NCBI RefSeq assembly: GCF_003601985.1
Contig: NZ_QZXA01000004.1
Coordinates: 310,001-374,000 of the forward strand
Origin: Mesorhizobium jarvisii
GTDB taxonomy: Bacteria; Pseudomonadota; Alphaproteobacteria; Rhizobiales; Rhizobiaceae
Length of the DNA: 64,000 nt
Reading direction: 5' to 3'
The notes below the pieces were generated by a model. The model was not told the DNA's origin and did no database searches. It saw nothing but the letters and a program-made list of their open reading frames with translations. The translations under genes and the position numbers were made by a program. Within the stretch, counting starts at the first letter, position 1; every line of letters begins with the position of its first letter. Positions 33,088 to 41,683 of this stretch are shown in pieces.

Positions 33088-34956
33088 TCAGCCTTTGCCA
33101 ATTTTTGCCGCCTTGCCCTTATCGACCCACCACAGCGCCTCGACCGGAAAGCCGAAATCGGGTTTTTGCTCGGGAAAGCCGAACATGTCCCAATAGGCGC
33201 TTCGGTGATTCGCCAGGAACCAACTAGGAATCCAATCGCACCGCGCGCGCAAGACCCGGTCGAGCGCCCGCATTGCCACGGTCAGGCTTTCGCGGTCCTT
33301 TGCGGCCCCCACCGCGTCGATCAGCGTGTCGATAGCCGAGTTTGCGACACCCGGCAGGTTGCGCGAGCCGGAGAGATTTGCAGATCTGGAATGGAAGAAA
33401 CCTTCGAGATCGTCGCGCGTCGGTGTCGCGCTGAAGGAGAAGGCGGCAGACAGCAGATCGAAATCGAATGTGGCCTGTCTGGCCTGGTATTGGGCCGAGT
33501 CCACCAGCCGGATCGTGGCGTCGATACCGATCGCCTTCATATTGGCGACCCAGGGCGAATAGACCTGAACGAAGGTATCGTCGTCGACCATGAACTCGGC
33601 CGAAAGCCGGCCGCCCTTGTCGTTGACGACGAAATCGCCGGACCGTTTCCAACCCGCCGCGGCCAGAAGTTTTGCCGCCTGGCCAAGCAGCTTGCGATCA
33701 CGGCCGGTGCCGTCCGATGCGGGCTGGCTTACCGCCGTGCCGAACGCTTCTGCCGGGAGCTGGCCGCGCAGCGGCTCCAGCAGCGCCAGCTCTTGCAGGG
33801 ATGGTACACCCTCGGCGCGAAAATCCGATTTCTCGAAGCAGGACTGCGAGCGCTCGTAAGAGCCATAGAAGAAGTTCCGTCGTGTCCACTCGAAATCGAA
33901 GCAAAGCGCAATTGCCTGGCGCACCCGCGCATCGCGAAACTGTTCGCGCCGCTGATTGACCGCCGTTCCCTGCATCGTCGGTCGCTTCTCGGCCGGGAAT
34001 TCGTGCTTGACCACCTTGCCTGCGGTCAGTGCCGGAAAGTCGTAGGCGGTCGCCCAGACGCGTGAGGTGAATTCCTCGCGGTAGGTGATCTCGCCCTTCT
34101 TGAATGCCTCGAAGGCGGCGGTGCGGTTCTGGTAGAATTCGATGCGGATACGATCGAAATTGTTTTGTCCCCGATTGACCGGGAGTTGGCGGCCCCAATA
34201 ATCCGCGACCCGATCGTATTCGATCCAGGCGCCGGCCGAGAAGCGGCCGACCTTGTAAGCGCCGGAGCCGAGCGGCGGGTTCAACTGCGAGGAGTCGAAC
34301 GGATTGGCCGTGTAGAAAGCCTTCGACAGGATGGGGAATTCCACGACGTTGAGCACGGTGCGAGCCGATTGCTTGCCGGAAAAGGTAAGCCGCAATGTGT
34401 GGTCGTCAACGGCAACGGCCTCGACCATGTGTGTCAGCGACAGCGACAGGTCTGGGTGGCCCTTGTCCTTGTAGAGCGAGAAGGTGAAGGCGGCATCCTG
34501 TGCCGTCAGCGGTGACCCGTCATGGAAGCGCGCTTCGGCACGAAGCGAGAAGGTGAAGGAGTTCCGGTCGTCCGACAGCGTTACGCCGTCGGCGATCTGG
34601 CCGTATACGGCGTCGGGCTCGTCGAGCGCGCGCACCATCAGCCCGTCGAAACACATCTCCATGCGCGGCGGCGCATCGCCCTTGTCGGTGAAGGAGTTCA
34701 GCGTGTTGAAGGTCTGAGTATCCTGGTTGTAGCCCCAGTTCGGCGGCGAGAAATTGAAGATCCCCCCAGCCGGCGCGTCCGGATTGACATAGTCGAAATG
34801 CGCAAAATCCGGTCTGTATTTGAGGTCGCCGAAGGCGGAGAGCCCATGCAATTTCACGCCGGTCGCGATATCGGCGAAGGCTCTGCCCGGCAACAGGGCC
34901 CCGGCAGCGGCGGCCCCGCTCAATGCCAGGAAATCGCGGCGCGGCAGCATCGTCAT
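33088..34956 (-). CDS. yejA: YejA-type substrate-binding protein, second copy
   Basis: A 622-aa periplasmic binding protein of family 5. It has a twin-arginine signal, MLPRRDFLALSGAAAAGALL, ending GRAFA-D. The mature N-terminus, HGLSAFGDLKYRPDFAHFDY with VNPDAPAGG, is characteristic of YejA, as is FHDGSPLTAQDAAFTFSLYK. The start at 34956 is coupled to the stop of the first yejA copy by a TGATG junction. It differs from the first copy, which has a Sec signal, in export route and in much of its sequence, so the two may widen the ligand range of one importer. Confidence 0.9.
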   Translation of the reverse strand: MTMLPRRDFLALSGAAAAGALLPGRAFADIATGVKLHGLSAFGDLKYRPDFAHFDYVNPDAPAGGIFNFSPPNWGYNQDTQTFNTLNSFTDKGDAPPRMEMCFDGLMVRALDEPDAVYGQIADGVTLSDDRNSFTFSLRAEARFHDGSPLTAQDAAFTFSLYKDKGHPDLSLSLTHMVEAVAVDDHTLRLTFSGKQSARTVLNVVEFPILSKAFYTANPFDSSQLNPPLGSGAYKVGRFSAGAWIEYDRVADYWGRQLPVNRGQNNFDRIRIEFYQNRTAAFEAFKKGEITYREEFTSRVWATAYDFPALTAGKVVKHEFPAEKRPTMQGTAVNQRREQFRDARVRQAIALCFDFEWTRRNFFYGSYERSQSCFEKSDFRAEGVPSLQELALLEPLRGQLPAEAFGTAVSQPASDGTGRDRKLLGQAAKLLAAAGWKRSGDFVVNDKGGRLSAEFMVDDDTFVQVYSPWVANMKAIGIDATIRLVDSAQYQARQATFDFDLLSAAFSFSATPTRDDLEGFFHSRSANLSGSRNLPGVANSAIDTLIDAVGAAKDRESLTVAMRALDRVLRARCDWIPSWFLANHRSAYWDMFGFPEQKPDFGFPVEALWWVDKGKAAKIGKG

Positions 34957-36833
34957 CAATTGCCGCCCTTGTATTTGGCGGCCAGCGCCTTCTCCTTGTC
35001 GAGGTCGATCCACCAGGAGTCGATATCGGCACCGACATAGGCAGGCTGCTTGTCGGGGAATTTGAACTTGTTCCAATAGGCCAGCCAGACCGCCGATCGA
35101 TAATATTGCGGCACGACGTAGAAGTTCCACAGCAGCACCCTGTCGAGCGCATGTGTGGCGGCGACAAGATCCTCGCGGTCCGTGGCGAAGATGATGCGGT
35201 CGACCAGGGCGTCGACGGTCGGATCCTTGATTCCCATCAGATTGCGCGAGCCTGGCGTGTCGGCGGCCTTCGAGCTCCAGAAGTCCCGCTGTTCATTTCC
35301 TGGTGAATCCGATTGGCCGAACAGACCCGTGACGACGTCGAAATCGAAATGGTTGACCCGGTTGATGTACTGCGTCTGATCGATGATGCGCAGGGAAGCG
35401 TCTACGCCGATCTTGCGCAGGTTGGCGATATAGGGACTGGCGATCACCTGGTCGGTGTCGTTCCAGCCGAGGATCTCGAACTTGAACGGAGCGCCTGTCT
35501 TGGCGTTGACCATCTTGCCGCCCTTGATCACCCAGCCTGCCTTGGCGAAGAGATCGACCGCCTGTTTCAGGTACTTCCGTTCTGCCTGCGGCGAATCGTA
35601 GACCGGCAGCTTGAATTGCTGCGTGAAGAGTTCGGGTGGCAGCTTGTCGCGATATTTCTCGAGGATCTCCAATTCCTTGCCTTGTGGCAGCCCGCTCGAC
35701 GCCAATTCGGTACCCTGGAAATAGCTCGACATGCGGGTGTTGAAGCCGAAGAACAGTGTGCGATTCATGCTCTCGAAATCGAACGGGATGGTCAGTGCCT
35801 CGCGGACAAGCCGGTCCTGGAACAGCGGCCTTCGCTGGTTGAGGACAAAGCCCTGCATCGGCTGCGGCGATTGGGTTTGGAAGTCCTTCTTGATGACGTC
35901 ACCGGCCTGGACGGCTGGGAAATTATAGGCGGTCGCCCATTTGCGGGAGCTGTATTCGCGATTGATGTCTTCCAATCCGCCCTTGGTGAAAGCCAGCCAG
36001 GCGGCATTGTCGTCGAGGATGTAGGTATATCGGCGCGTGTCGAAATTCTCGCGGCCGATCTTCACCGGCAGCTTGGCGGCCCAATAGTCCGGCACGCGCT
36101 GCCAGACGATTTCCGAGCCCGGCTTGAAGCTGGCGATCTTGTAGGCCGCCGATCCCAGCGGAATCTCCAGCGTTGGCTTGGTGACGTCGCGCTTCTTGCC
36201 ATTGGCGTCGGTGCCTTCCCACCAGTGCTTCGGCAGCACGGCGAGGTCGCCGATGATCTTCGGCAGTTCTCGGTTACCCTTCTGGTTGAAATGGAACTCG
36301 ACCTCGCGGTCGGAGATCGCCACCGCGTCGGTGACGTTCTCGAAATAGCGGCTGTATTGTGGGCTGTTCGCTTTCAACACCTGGAACGACCAGATCACGT
36401 CGTCGACGGTGATCGGCTGGCCGTCATGCCATTTCGCGCGCGGGTCGAGCCGGTAGGTCGCCGAGGAATAGTCAGCCGGATATTTGTAAGCGTCGGCGAT
36501 CAGCGGGTGGCTGGTGCTGCCCTCGTCGGTCGCTTGCTCCATCAGCGTGTCGTAGAGCAGGCCGCCGCCGAAGCCGACGAGCCCCGCCGCCGGCGATCCC
36601 TGAACAATGTAGGGGTTGAAGCTGTCATAAGTGCCGAGCAGCACCGAATTCAACGTGCCGCCCTTGGGCGCGTTCGGGTTCACGTAGTCGTAGTGCTGAA
36701 AATTGTCGCCGTACTTGGAATCGCCGATCAGCGATGAGGTGGTCCGCCACTCGTCGGCCAGGGTCGCCTGCAGTCCCGCCGCCAGAAGGGCCGCTGCCAG
36801 CAACGACCTGAGAAGCGTTCGGCCAACCGTCAT
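34956..36833 (-). CDS. yejA: YejA-type substrate-binding protein, first copy
   Basis: A 625-aa periplasmic binding protein. It has a Sec-type signal (TLLRSLLAAALLAAGLQATLA) and a YejA-like mature start (SSLIGDSKYGDNFQHYDYVN with PNAPKGGTLN). The motif KWHDGQPITVDDVIWSFQVL is the conserved family-5 segment. It leads the operon yejA-yejA-yejB-yejE-yejF(-ghrA). YejABEF takes up oligopeptides and microcin C-like peptides in E. coli. Rhizobial relatives have been linked to sensitivity to, or tolerance of, plant antimicrobial peptides, which could matter if this is a legume symbiont. Confidence 0.92.
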   Translation of the reverse strand: MTVGRTLLRSLLAAALLAAGLQATLADEWRTTSSLIGDSKYGDNFQHYDYVNPNAPKGGTLNSVLLGTYDSFNPYIVQGSPAAGLVGFGGGLLYDTLMEQATDEGSTSHPLIADAYKYPADYSSATYRLDPRAKWHDGQPITVDDVIWSFQVLKANSPQYSRYFENVTDAVAISDREVEFHFNQKGNRELPKIIGDLAVLPKHWWEGTDANGKKRDVTKPTLEIPLGSAAYKIASFKPGSEIVWQRVPDYWAAKLPVKIGRENFDTRRYTYILDDNAAWLAFTKGGLEDINREYSSRKWATAYNFPAVQAGDVIKKDFQTQSPQPMQGFVLNQRRPLFQDRLVREALTIPFDFESMNRTLFFGFNTRMSSYFQGTELASSGLPQGKELEILEKYRDKLPPELFTQQFKLPVYDSPQAERKYLKQAVDLFAKAGWVIKGGKMVNAKTGAPFKFEILGWNDTDQVIASPYIANLRKIGVDASLRIIDQTQYINRVNHFDFDVVTGLFGQSDSPGNEQRDFWSSKAADTPGSRNLMGIKDPTVDALVDRIIFATDREDLVAATHALDRVLLWNFYVVPQYYRSAVWLAYWNKFKFPDKQPAYVGADIDSWWIDLDKEKALAAKYKGGN

Positions 36834-36952
36834 GCACTATCCTCTTCGCGATGCGTTTCTCCGGACCATCCAGAAAGGGCAATCTAGATGATTTGGCGCT
36901 CGTGAAAACCGCCATGCGCGGCTTTGTCGCCGCATATGCGTTTTTCCTAACA

Positions 36953-36977
36953 AAAAGCCGGGCAGAACCCGGCTTTT
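36953..36977 (-). terminator. Intrinsic terminator of the cytochrome c gene
   Basis: On the minus strand AAAAGCCGGG pairs with CCCGGCTTTT (36953-36962 with 36968-36977) around a 5-base loop and continues into TTTTTG. It begins 27 bases after the cytochrome c stop at 37004. The A and T tracts on both sides would allow weak termination in the other direction too. The remaining intergenic bases up to yejA hold nothing else I recognise. Confidence 0.9.
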
Positions 36978-37003
36978 CTATGAACGCTTTGATGACAATT
37001 CGG

Positions 37004-37678
37004 TTATTTGGCCGGTGCTGCCGGAGCCGCGGGAGCGGCAGGTTTGGCCGGTGCAGCGCCATCAGCCGGCTTCGCCGGAGCGGCGCCATCGGCCGGCTTG
37101 GCGGGCGCGCTGGCGTCGGCGGCGGCACCCGGTGCCGGCAGCGGCTTGGGATTGTCCGACAGCGTGCGCAGATAGGCGATGACGTTGGCGCGGTCCTCGT
37201 CCTTGGGCAGGCCGGCGAAGCCCATGGCCGTGCCCTTCACGAATTTCTTCGGCGAGGTGATGAAGTGGTTGATGTTGTCGTAGGTCCACTTCTCGGTGCC
37301 GCCCTTGGAAAATTCCTTCATGCCGGCCGAATAGGCGAAGCCTTCATGTTCGGCGACAGGACGGTCGACGAGGTCCCACAGATCGGGGCCGACCTTGTTG
37401 GGTCCGCCCTTTTCACCGGAATGGCAAGCCTGGCATTTCTTGAAGACGGCAGCACCCGCCTCGACATTGGCAGTCTGCAGCAGATCAGCGATCGGCTTGG
37501 CTGCGGCGGCCGGCGCTGCTGCGCCGCCTTCGGCGGGCTCGGCTGCCTCGATGGCGAAACCGGGCTTTTCAGGAGCCGGCGAGGCAAACAGCGCGTCAGA
37601 TACCAGGCCGACCGAGAAAACGACGAAAACGGTTCCGAGCAATCCGGCGAGCAGTTTGTTGACTTCGTTGGAATCCAT
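37004..37678 (-). CDS. cycM: Membrane-anchored cytochrome c (CycM type)
   Basis: A 224-aa c-type cytochrome. The N-terminal helix (residues ~9-31) is an uncleaved anchor, followed by an Ala-rich linker. The haem site is CQACH at residues 82-86, and the distal Met ligand lies in the [10 protein letters not shown] segment. The fold resembles mitochondrial-type class I cytochrome c and carries electrons from bc1 to the aa3 oxidase. The C-terminal ~45 residues are a repeat tail, AAPAKPADG units running into [10 protein letters not shown], longer than I expect for the family. It is divergent from kdsB with 193 bases between, a gene order I associate with rhizobia. Confidence 0.9.
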   Translation of the reverse strand: MDSNEVNKLLAGLLGTVFVVFSVGLVSDALFASPAPEKPGFAIEAAEPAEGGAAAPAAAAKPIADLLQTANVEAGAAVFKKCQACHSGEKGGPNKVGPDLWDLVDRPVAEHEGFAYSAGMKEFSKGGTEKWTYDNINHFITSPKKFVKGTAMGFAGLPKDEDRANVIAYLRTLSDNPKPLPAPGAAADASAPAKPADGAAPAKPADGAAPAKPAAPAAPAAPAK

Positions 37679-37871
37679 ACGCCCCTTGCTCCCTTTTCCG
37701 GCGGACCGAACCGTCCACTCCGTCCGTCGGTATCGAGACCTGCCCTCCAGAGCCGGTCAAATCGGGCGGAAACTAGGTCTTTTGCTCCGGCGTTGCAACA
37801 CCTATAAGGGCGCTGCCAGTGAGACCTTTTGCCACTTTTCCCCTCCTCTTTTCGAACGCCTTGCCACAGCG

Positions 37872-38600
37872 ATGTCCACCTTGATCCTGATACCGGCCCG
37901 CATGGCCTCCACCCGCCTGCCGGGCAAGCCGCTGGCCGACATATCCGGCGCGCCCATGATCGTCCATGTCGCCCGCCGCGCGGCCGAAGCCGGCCTCGGC
38001 CGGGTGGTGGTGGCGACCGACACGCAAAGCGTCGCCGAAGCGGTGCGCGCGCATGGTTTCGAGGCGGTGATGACGCGCATCGACCATGAATCCGGCTCCG
38101 ACCGCATCCACGAGGCGCTGGCCGCGCTCGATCCCGGACGCAAGGTCGAAACAATCGTCAATGTGCAGGGCGACCTGCCGACCATCGATCCCGGCATCAT
38201 CGCCGCCTCGCTCAGGCCGTTCGAGAACGCGGCGGTGGATATTGCCACGCTTGGCGTCGAGATTGTCCGCGACGAGGAAAAGACCAACCCGAACGTCGTC
38301 AAGATCGTCGGTTCGCCGCTCTCCGGCACACGGCTGAGGGCGCTCTATTTCACCCGCGCCACAGCACCTTGGGGCGAGGGGCCGCTCTATCACCATGTCG
38401 GCCTCTACGCCTATCGGCGTGCCGCGCTCGAACGCTTCGTCGCGCTGAAACCGTCGCCGCTGGAGCGCCGCGAGCGGCTGGAGCAGTTGCGGGCGCTGGA
38501 AGCCGGCATGCGCATCGATGCCGAGATCGTCCGGTCGCTGCCGCTCGGCGTCGACACGCCGCAAGACCTTGAGCGCGCCCGAACCATCCTTTCAAACTGA
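37872..38600 (+). CDS. kdsB: 3-deoxy-manno-octulosonate cytidylyltransferase
   Basis: A 242-aa enzyme that activates Kdo as CMP-Kdo for lipopolysaccharide core synthesis in the cytoplasm. The nucleotide-binding start is [20 protein letters not shown]. Further conserved motifs are [11 protein letters not shown] and [15 protein letters not shown]. The ATG at 37872 begins directly at the beta strand; the longer in-frame region upstream overlaps the cycM promoter. It lies 36 bases before pheA on the same strand. Confidence 0.96.
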   Translation: MSTLILIPARMASTRLPGKPLADISGAPMIVHVARRAAEAGLGRVVVATDTQSVAEAVRAHGFEAVMTRIDHESGSDRIHEALAALDPGRKVETIVNVQGDLPTIDPGIIAASLRPFENAAVDIATLGVEIVRDEEKTNPNVVKIVGSPLSGTRLRALYFTRATAPWGEGPLYHHVGLYAYRRAALERFVALKPSPLERRERLEQLRALEAGMRIDAEIVRSLPLGVDTPQDLERARTILSN

Positions 38601-38636
38601 GAAATCCTTCGACACCCGTGAATCGAGACCTGGCCC

Positions 38637-39500
38637 ATGCCTGAAAAGACCAACAGAATATCCTTCCAGGGCGAGCCGGGCGCCAATTCCGACACCGCCT
38701 GCCGCAACGTCTATCCCTCGATGGAGCCGTTGCCGTGCCCGACCTTCGAGGATGCGTTCAACGCGGTCGAGACCGGCAAGGCCGACCTCGCCATGATCCC
38801 GATCGAGAACACCATCGCCGGACGCGTCGCCGACATCCACCATCTGCTGCCGGAATCGCGGATGCACATCGTCGGCGAATATTTCCTGCCGATCCATTTC
38901 CAGCTGATGGTGCTGCCCGGCGTCAAACGCGACGAGATCAAGACCGTGCACAGCCACATCCACGCGCTTGGCCAGTGCCGCAAATACATCCGCAAGAACG
39001 GCTGGAAGGCGGTCGTCGCCGGCGATACGGCCGGTGCCGCCAAGATGATCTCCGAGGTCAAGGATCGCACCATGGCCGCGCTGTCGCCGGCGCTGGCCGC
39101 GACGCTCTACGGGCTCGATATCATCGAGGAAAATGTCGAGGACACGGACTCCAACGTCACCCGTTTTGTCGTCCTGACCAAGAGCAAGCAATGGGCCGAG
39201 CGGCCGTCAGCCGACACCAAGATGATGACGACTTTCATCTTCCGCGTCCGCAACGTGCCGGCGGCCCTCTATAAGGCCATGGGCGGTTTCGCCACCAACG
39301 GCATCAACATGACCAAGCTGGAGAGCTACCAGCTCGGCGCCTTCACCGCGACGCTGTTCTACGCCGACATCGAGGGCCATCCCGACGATCCGCTGGTCAA
39401 GCTGGCGCTGGACGAGCTTCGCTTCTTCTCCCGCGAAGTGCGGATCCTGGGCGTCTACCCGGCCAGCGAGTCGCGTGAACAGTGGAAAGTGGCTGACTGA
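38637..39500 (+). CDS. pheA: Prephenate dehydratase
   Basis: A 287-aa enzyme converting prephenate to phenylpyruvate for phenylalanine synthesis. The catalytic PDT domain starts ISFQGEPGANSDTACRNVYP and ends with the NVTRFVVL motif that carries the essential Thr-Arg-Phe. The C-terminal ACT domain (FIFRVRNVPAALYKAMGGFA) holds the phenylalanine feedback site, with LESYQ in place of the ESRP found in many relatives. It is a stand-alone dehydratase without chorismate mutase. It is probably co-transcribed with kdsB. Confidence 0.96.
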   Translation: MPEKTNRISFQGEPGANSDTACRNVYPSMEPLPCPTFEDAFNAVETGKADLAMIPIENTIAGRVADIHHLLPESRMHIVGEYFLPIHFQLMVLPGVKRDEIKTVHSHIHALGQCRKYIRKNGWKAVVAGDTAGAAKMISEVKDRTMAALSPALAATLYGLDIIEENVEDTDSNVTRFVVLTKSKQWAERPSADTKMMTTFIFRVRNVPAALYKAMGGFATNGINMTKLESYQLGAFTATLFYADIEGHPDDPLVKLALDELRFFSREVRILGVYPASESREQWKVAD

Positions 39501-39506
39501 TTGCCT

Positions 39507-39578
39507 TGAGCGTGATCGCTGGACAAACGGAAACCGTTTGTCCGAGAAAACCGGTTCCCACTTTACAAGATCATCTAA
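39507..39578. repeat. Intergenic palindromic repeat of rhizobial type
   Basis: The space between the convergent pheA and Dabb genes is filled by GC-rich symmetric DNA. A perfect stem GGACAAACGG (39521-39530) pairs with 39534-39543 around AAA, followed by AAAACCGGTTCCCAC and a GATCAT end. This resembles a dispersed intergenic repeat I recall from Mesorhizobium and Rhizobium genomes. It overlaps the stop codon of the Dabb gene. It could act as a bidirectional 3'-end structure for both transcripts. Confidence 0.6.
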
Positions 39579-39880
39579 ATCACAGCGCCCAGCGGCACAT
39601 AGTCGATCTCGAGAAATTTCTCGACCTCAGGCACCCAGCGGTCGCGCACGAAGGCGACATGGTCGGGATGGTCGTTGTATCTGGTGTAGGCTGCCTGGTC
39701 GGCGAACTCCATCGAGAAGCCGAATCGATAGTCGTTCTTGGGGCTGATCTGCCGCAATTGCTCGAAATGCGTGACGCCCCGGATCGCCGTCAGGATTTTC
39801 TTGGCGTCGACGAGGAACCGCTTTTCCTCGAGCGAGTGCGGTGGGTGCTTCAACGTGAAGACGACGGTGTGACGGATCAT
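39575..39880 (-). CDS. Dabb (stress-responsive A/B barrel) domain protein
   Basis: A 101-aa protein starting MIRHTVVFTLKHPPHSLEEK, the usual Dabb beginning, and containing YRFGFSMEFADQAAYTRYND and HPDHVAFVRDRWVPEVEKF. Such dimeric alpha-beta barrels are related to antibiotic monooxygenases and plant stress proteins; their activity is mostly unknown. A GGAG eight bases upstream supports the ATG at 39880 over one at 39895. It lies 21 bases after nudC on the same strand. Confidence 0.88.
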   Translation of the reverse strand: MIRHTVVFTLKHPPHSLEEKRFLVDAKKILTAIRGVTHFEQLRQISPKNDYRFGFSMEFADQAAYTRYNDHPDHVAFVRDRWVPEVEKFLEIDYVPLGAVI

Positions 39881-39901
39881 TTGTCTCTCCTGCAATGACT
39901 T

Positions 39902-40849
39902 TCAGTATTCGCTGTCGACCCAGGCGCGGATGAGGTGATGCGCGATCGCCCCTTTCGGCGGCGTGACCAGATTGTCGGCATGCTCCCGGGCCAGCATCAG
40001 ACGCACCTCGTCGCGGCCGAACCAGCGGCAGTCTTCCAACTCGTTGAGGTCGGCCTGGATGTCCTCGTTGAGCGGCTCGCCGAAGCAGCCGATCATCAGC
40101 GAATAGGGAAACGGCCAGGGCTGGCTGGCATGGTAGACGACGCGGCCGAGCCGGATGCCGGCTTCCTCCAGCGTTTCGCGGCGCACCGCGGCCTCGATCG
40201 TCTCGCCCGGTTCGATGAAGCCGGCAAGCGCCGAATACATGCCCGGCGCGAAATGCCGGCCGCGCCCGAGCAGGCATTTTTCCCGCGTCGCCGTCAGCAT
40301 GATCGCCACCGGGTCGGTGCGCGGAAAATGCTCGGTGCCGCAATTCGGGCAATGGCGTTTGTAGCCGCCGGCCCGCATTTGCGATTGCGTGCCACATTTG
40401 CTGCAGAAACGATGGCTGGCATGCCAGGCGAGCAGGGCCGCCCCTTGCGCCATCGCCCCCGCCGCCGCTTCGTCGATCAGCCCTTGCATGTAGACCGACC
40501 GATAGTCGATCGCCTTGACGGTCTCGGGCAGCTGTTCGGCCTCGATTGCGACAGGCATCGCCAGCACCGGCCCCTGTTCGGAAAAGCCGAGCAGCACAGC
40601 CCCGGCGAAGGACGGCTTGAAGGGTTCGCTCCCCGCGGCGTCGAACCAGGGATCGAGACTGCCGCTATTACCAAGCTTCAGGTGGAGCCGGCCGCCATTC
40701 ATCAGCAAAAGCCGCGTCGTTGGATCCGCCAGCGCCTTGTCGACCGAATCGTCGGCTCGATTCTCGGATTGCCGGTCGATCGTATTGCCGGCAAAGCCGA
40801 CGAACTGGCTCGGCTCGCGCAAAGGCGCGTCAAACAGGCGGAAGCTCAT
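39902..40849 (-). CDS. nudC: NAD+ diphosphatase (NudC, Nudix family)
   Basis: A 315-aa Nudix hydrolase that cleaves NAD(H), including NAD caps on RNA, to NMN and AMP. The zinc ribbon has four cysteines (FCSKCGT and HCPNCGTEHFPRTDP). The Nudix box is GFIEPGETIEAAVRRETLEE followed by AG. The NudC-specific SQPWPFPYSLM motif is present. The ATG at 40849 (MSFRLFDAP) is preferred to one at 40909. The gene sits between the Dabb and HIT genes, all on the minus strand. Confidence 0.94.
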   Translation of the reverse strand: MSFRLFDAPLREPSQFVGFAGNTIDRQSENRADDSVDKALADPTTRLLLMNGGRLHLKLGNSGSLDPWFDAAGSEPFKPSFAGAVLLGFSEQGPVLAMPVAIEAEQLPETVKAIDYRSVYMQGLIDEAAAGAMAQGAALLAWHASHRFCSKCGTQSQMRAGGYKRHCPNCGTEHFPRTDPVAIMLTATREKCLLGRGRHFAPGMYSALAGFIEPGETIEAAVRRETLEEAGIRLGRVVYHASQPWPFPYSLMIGCFGEPLNEDIQADLNELEDCRWFGRDEVRLMLAREHADNLVTPPKGAIAHHLIRAWVDSEY

Positions 40850-40919
40850 GCGGTCTCTGATGCTTTGGGATGGACATGTCTGGGAATGAACGTGTCTTGG
40901 AATAAACACTGGGGAAGGC

Positions 40920-41339
40920 TTATAGCGCCGCCCTTATGGTTTCGGCAAACCGGCGCAGGTCGGAACGCTGATAGGGCTCGCGCAGGCCATACCCCCACAC
41001 CGGGCCGGGCCAGCCGGGATCGCCTTCTGACCGAGCGACGATATGGATATGCAGTTGGCGCACTATATTGCCGAGCGCGCCGGTGTTGATTTTGGTGCAG
41101 CCGCTGACTTTCTTCAGCGCCTGCGCCACCATATTGGTCTCGAAGGTCAGCATCGCCTGGTCGAGCGGCGTCATGTCGTGGATTTCTTCCGCGCCCGGCC
41201 GCTGCGGCACCAAGACCAGCCATGGCCAGCGGCGATCGTTCATCACCCGCAATTCGCACAGCCCAAGCCACATCAACTGCTCGCTGTCCGCCTCCAGCCG
41301 GGCATCCAGCGTGAATCCGGCCTTCAGGCCCGGCAACAT
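40920..41339 (-). CDS. HIT-family nucleotide-binding protein
   Basis: A 139-aa histidine-triad protein that would hydrolyse or transfer nucleotides. The triad region reads QLHIHIVAR: two histidines are kept, while the first position of the usual HxHxH is Gln. The middle His, the usual nucleophile, is retained. An AAGGGAAA site precedes the ATG at 41339. It follows the SRP RNA gene divergently. Confidence 0.85.
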   Translation of the reverse strand: MLPGLKAGFTLDARLEADSEQLMWLGLCELRVMNDRRWPWLVLVPQRPGAEEIHDMTPLDQAMLTFETNMVAQALKKVSGCTKINTGALGNIVRQLHIHIVARSEGDPGWPGPVWGYGLREPYQRSDLRRFAETIRAAL

Positions 41340-41482
41340 CGGCGTTTCCCTTGCTTTTCTTGGTTTCTTCAAACCATGAACGCTAGAGCGGCTGCATCGG
41401 GGCTGCAAGCAAATCTCTTGTGTGATCGCGCCGATTTGCCTGCGCACTTGCATTTCGTCGCGCAATTGCCGATATGGACAGC

Positions 41483-41578
41483 GGGAGGTTGGTGGTGGAC
41501 GATCCACTCGCCAACCGGGTCAGGTCCGGAAGGAAGCAGCCCTAACGAGCCCGGAACGGGTCATTGTTCCAGCCTCCC
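41483..41578 (+). ncRNA. ffs: Signal recognition particle RNA (4.5S)
   Basis: About 96 nt. The universally conserved domain IV is visible as GGTCAGGTCCGGAAGGAAGC around 41518-41537 followed by AGCC, with the GGAA tetraloop and the asymmetric loop that bind Ffh. The ends GGGAGG (41483-41488) and CCTCCC (41573-41578) pair to close the hairpin. It lies just upstream of dnaX, a common arrangement in alphaproteobacteria. The exact ends may differ by a few bases. Confidence 0.95.
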
Positions 41579-41683
41579 ACCTCATCGGCCCTCCTCGCGA
41601 CATTGACGACGCATTGCAGCGCGGGCGAGACTATGCGCAGGAACGGCGCCTTGGGGCGCGGCCTTTTGGAGCTTAACGGGCGA

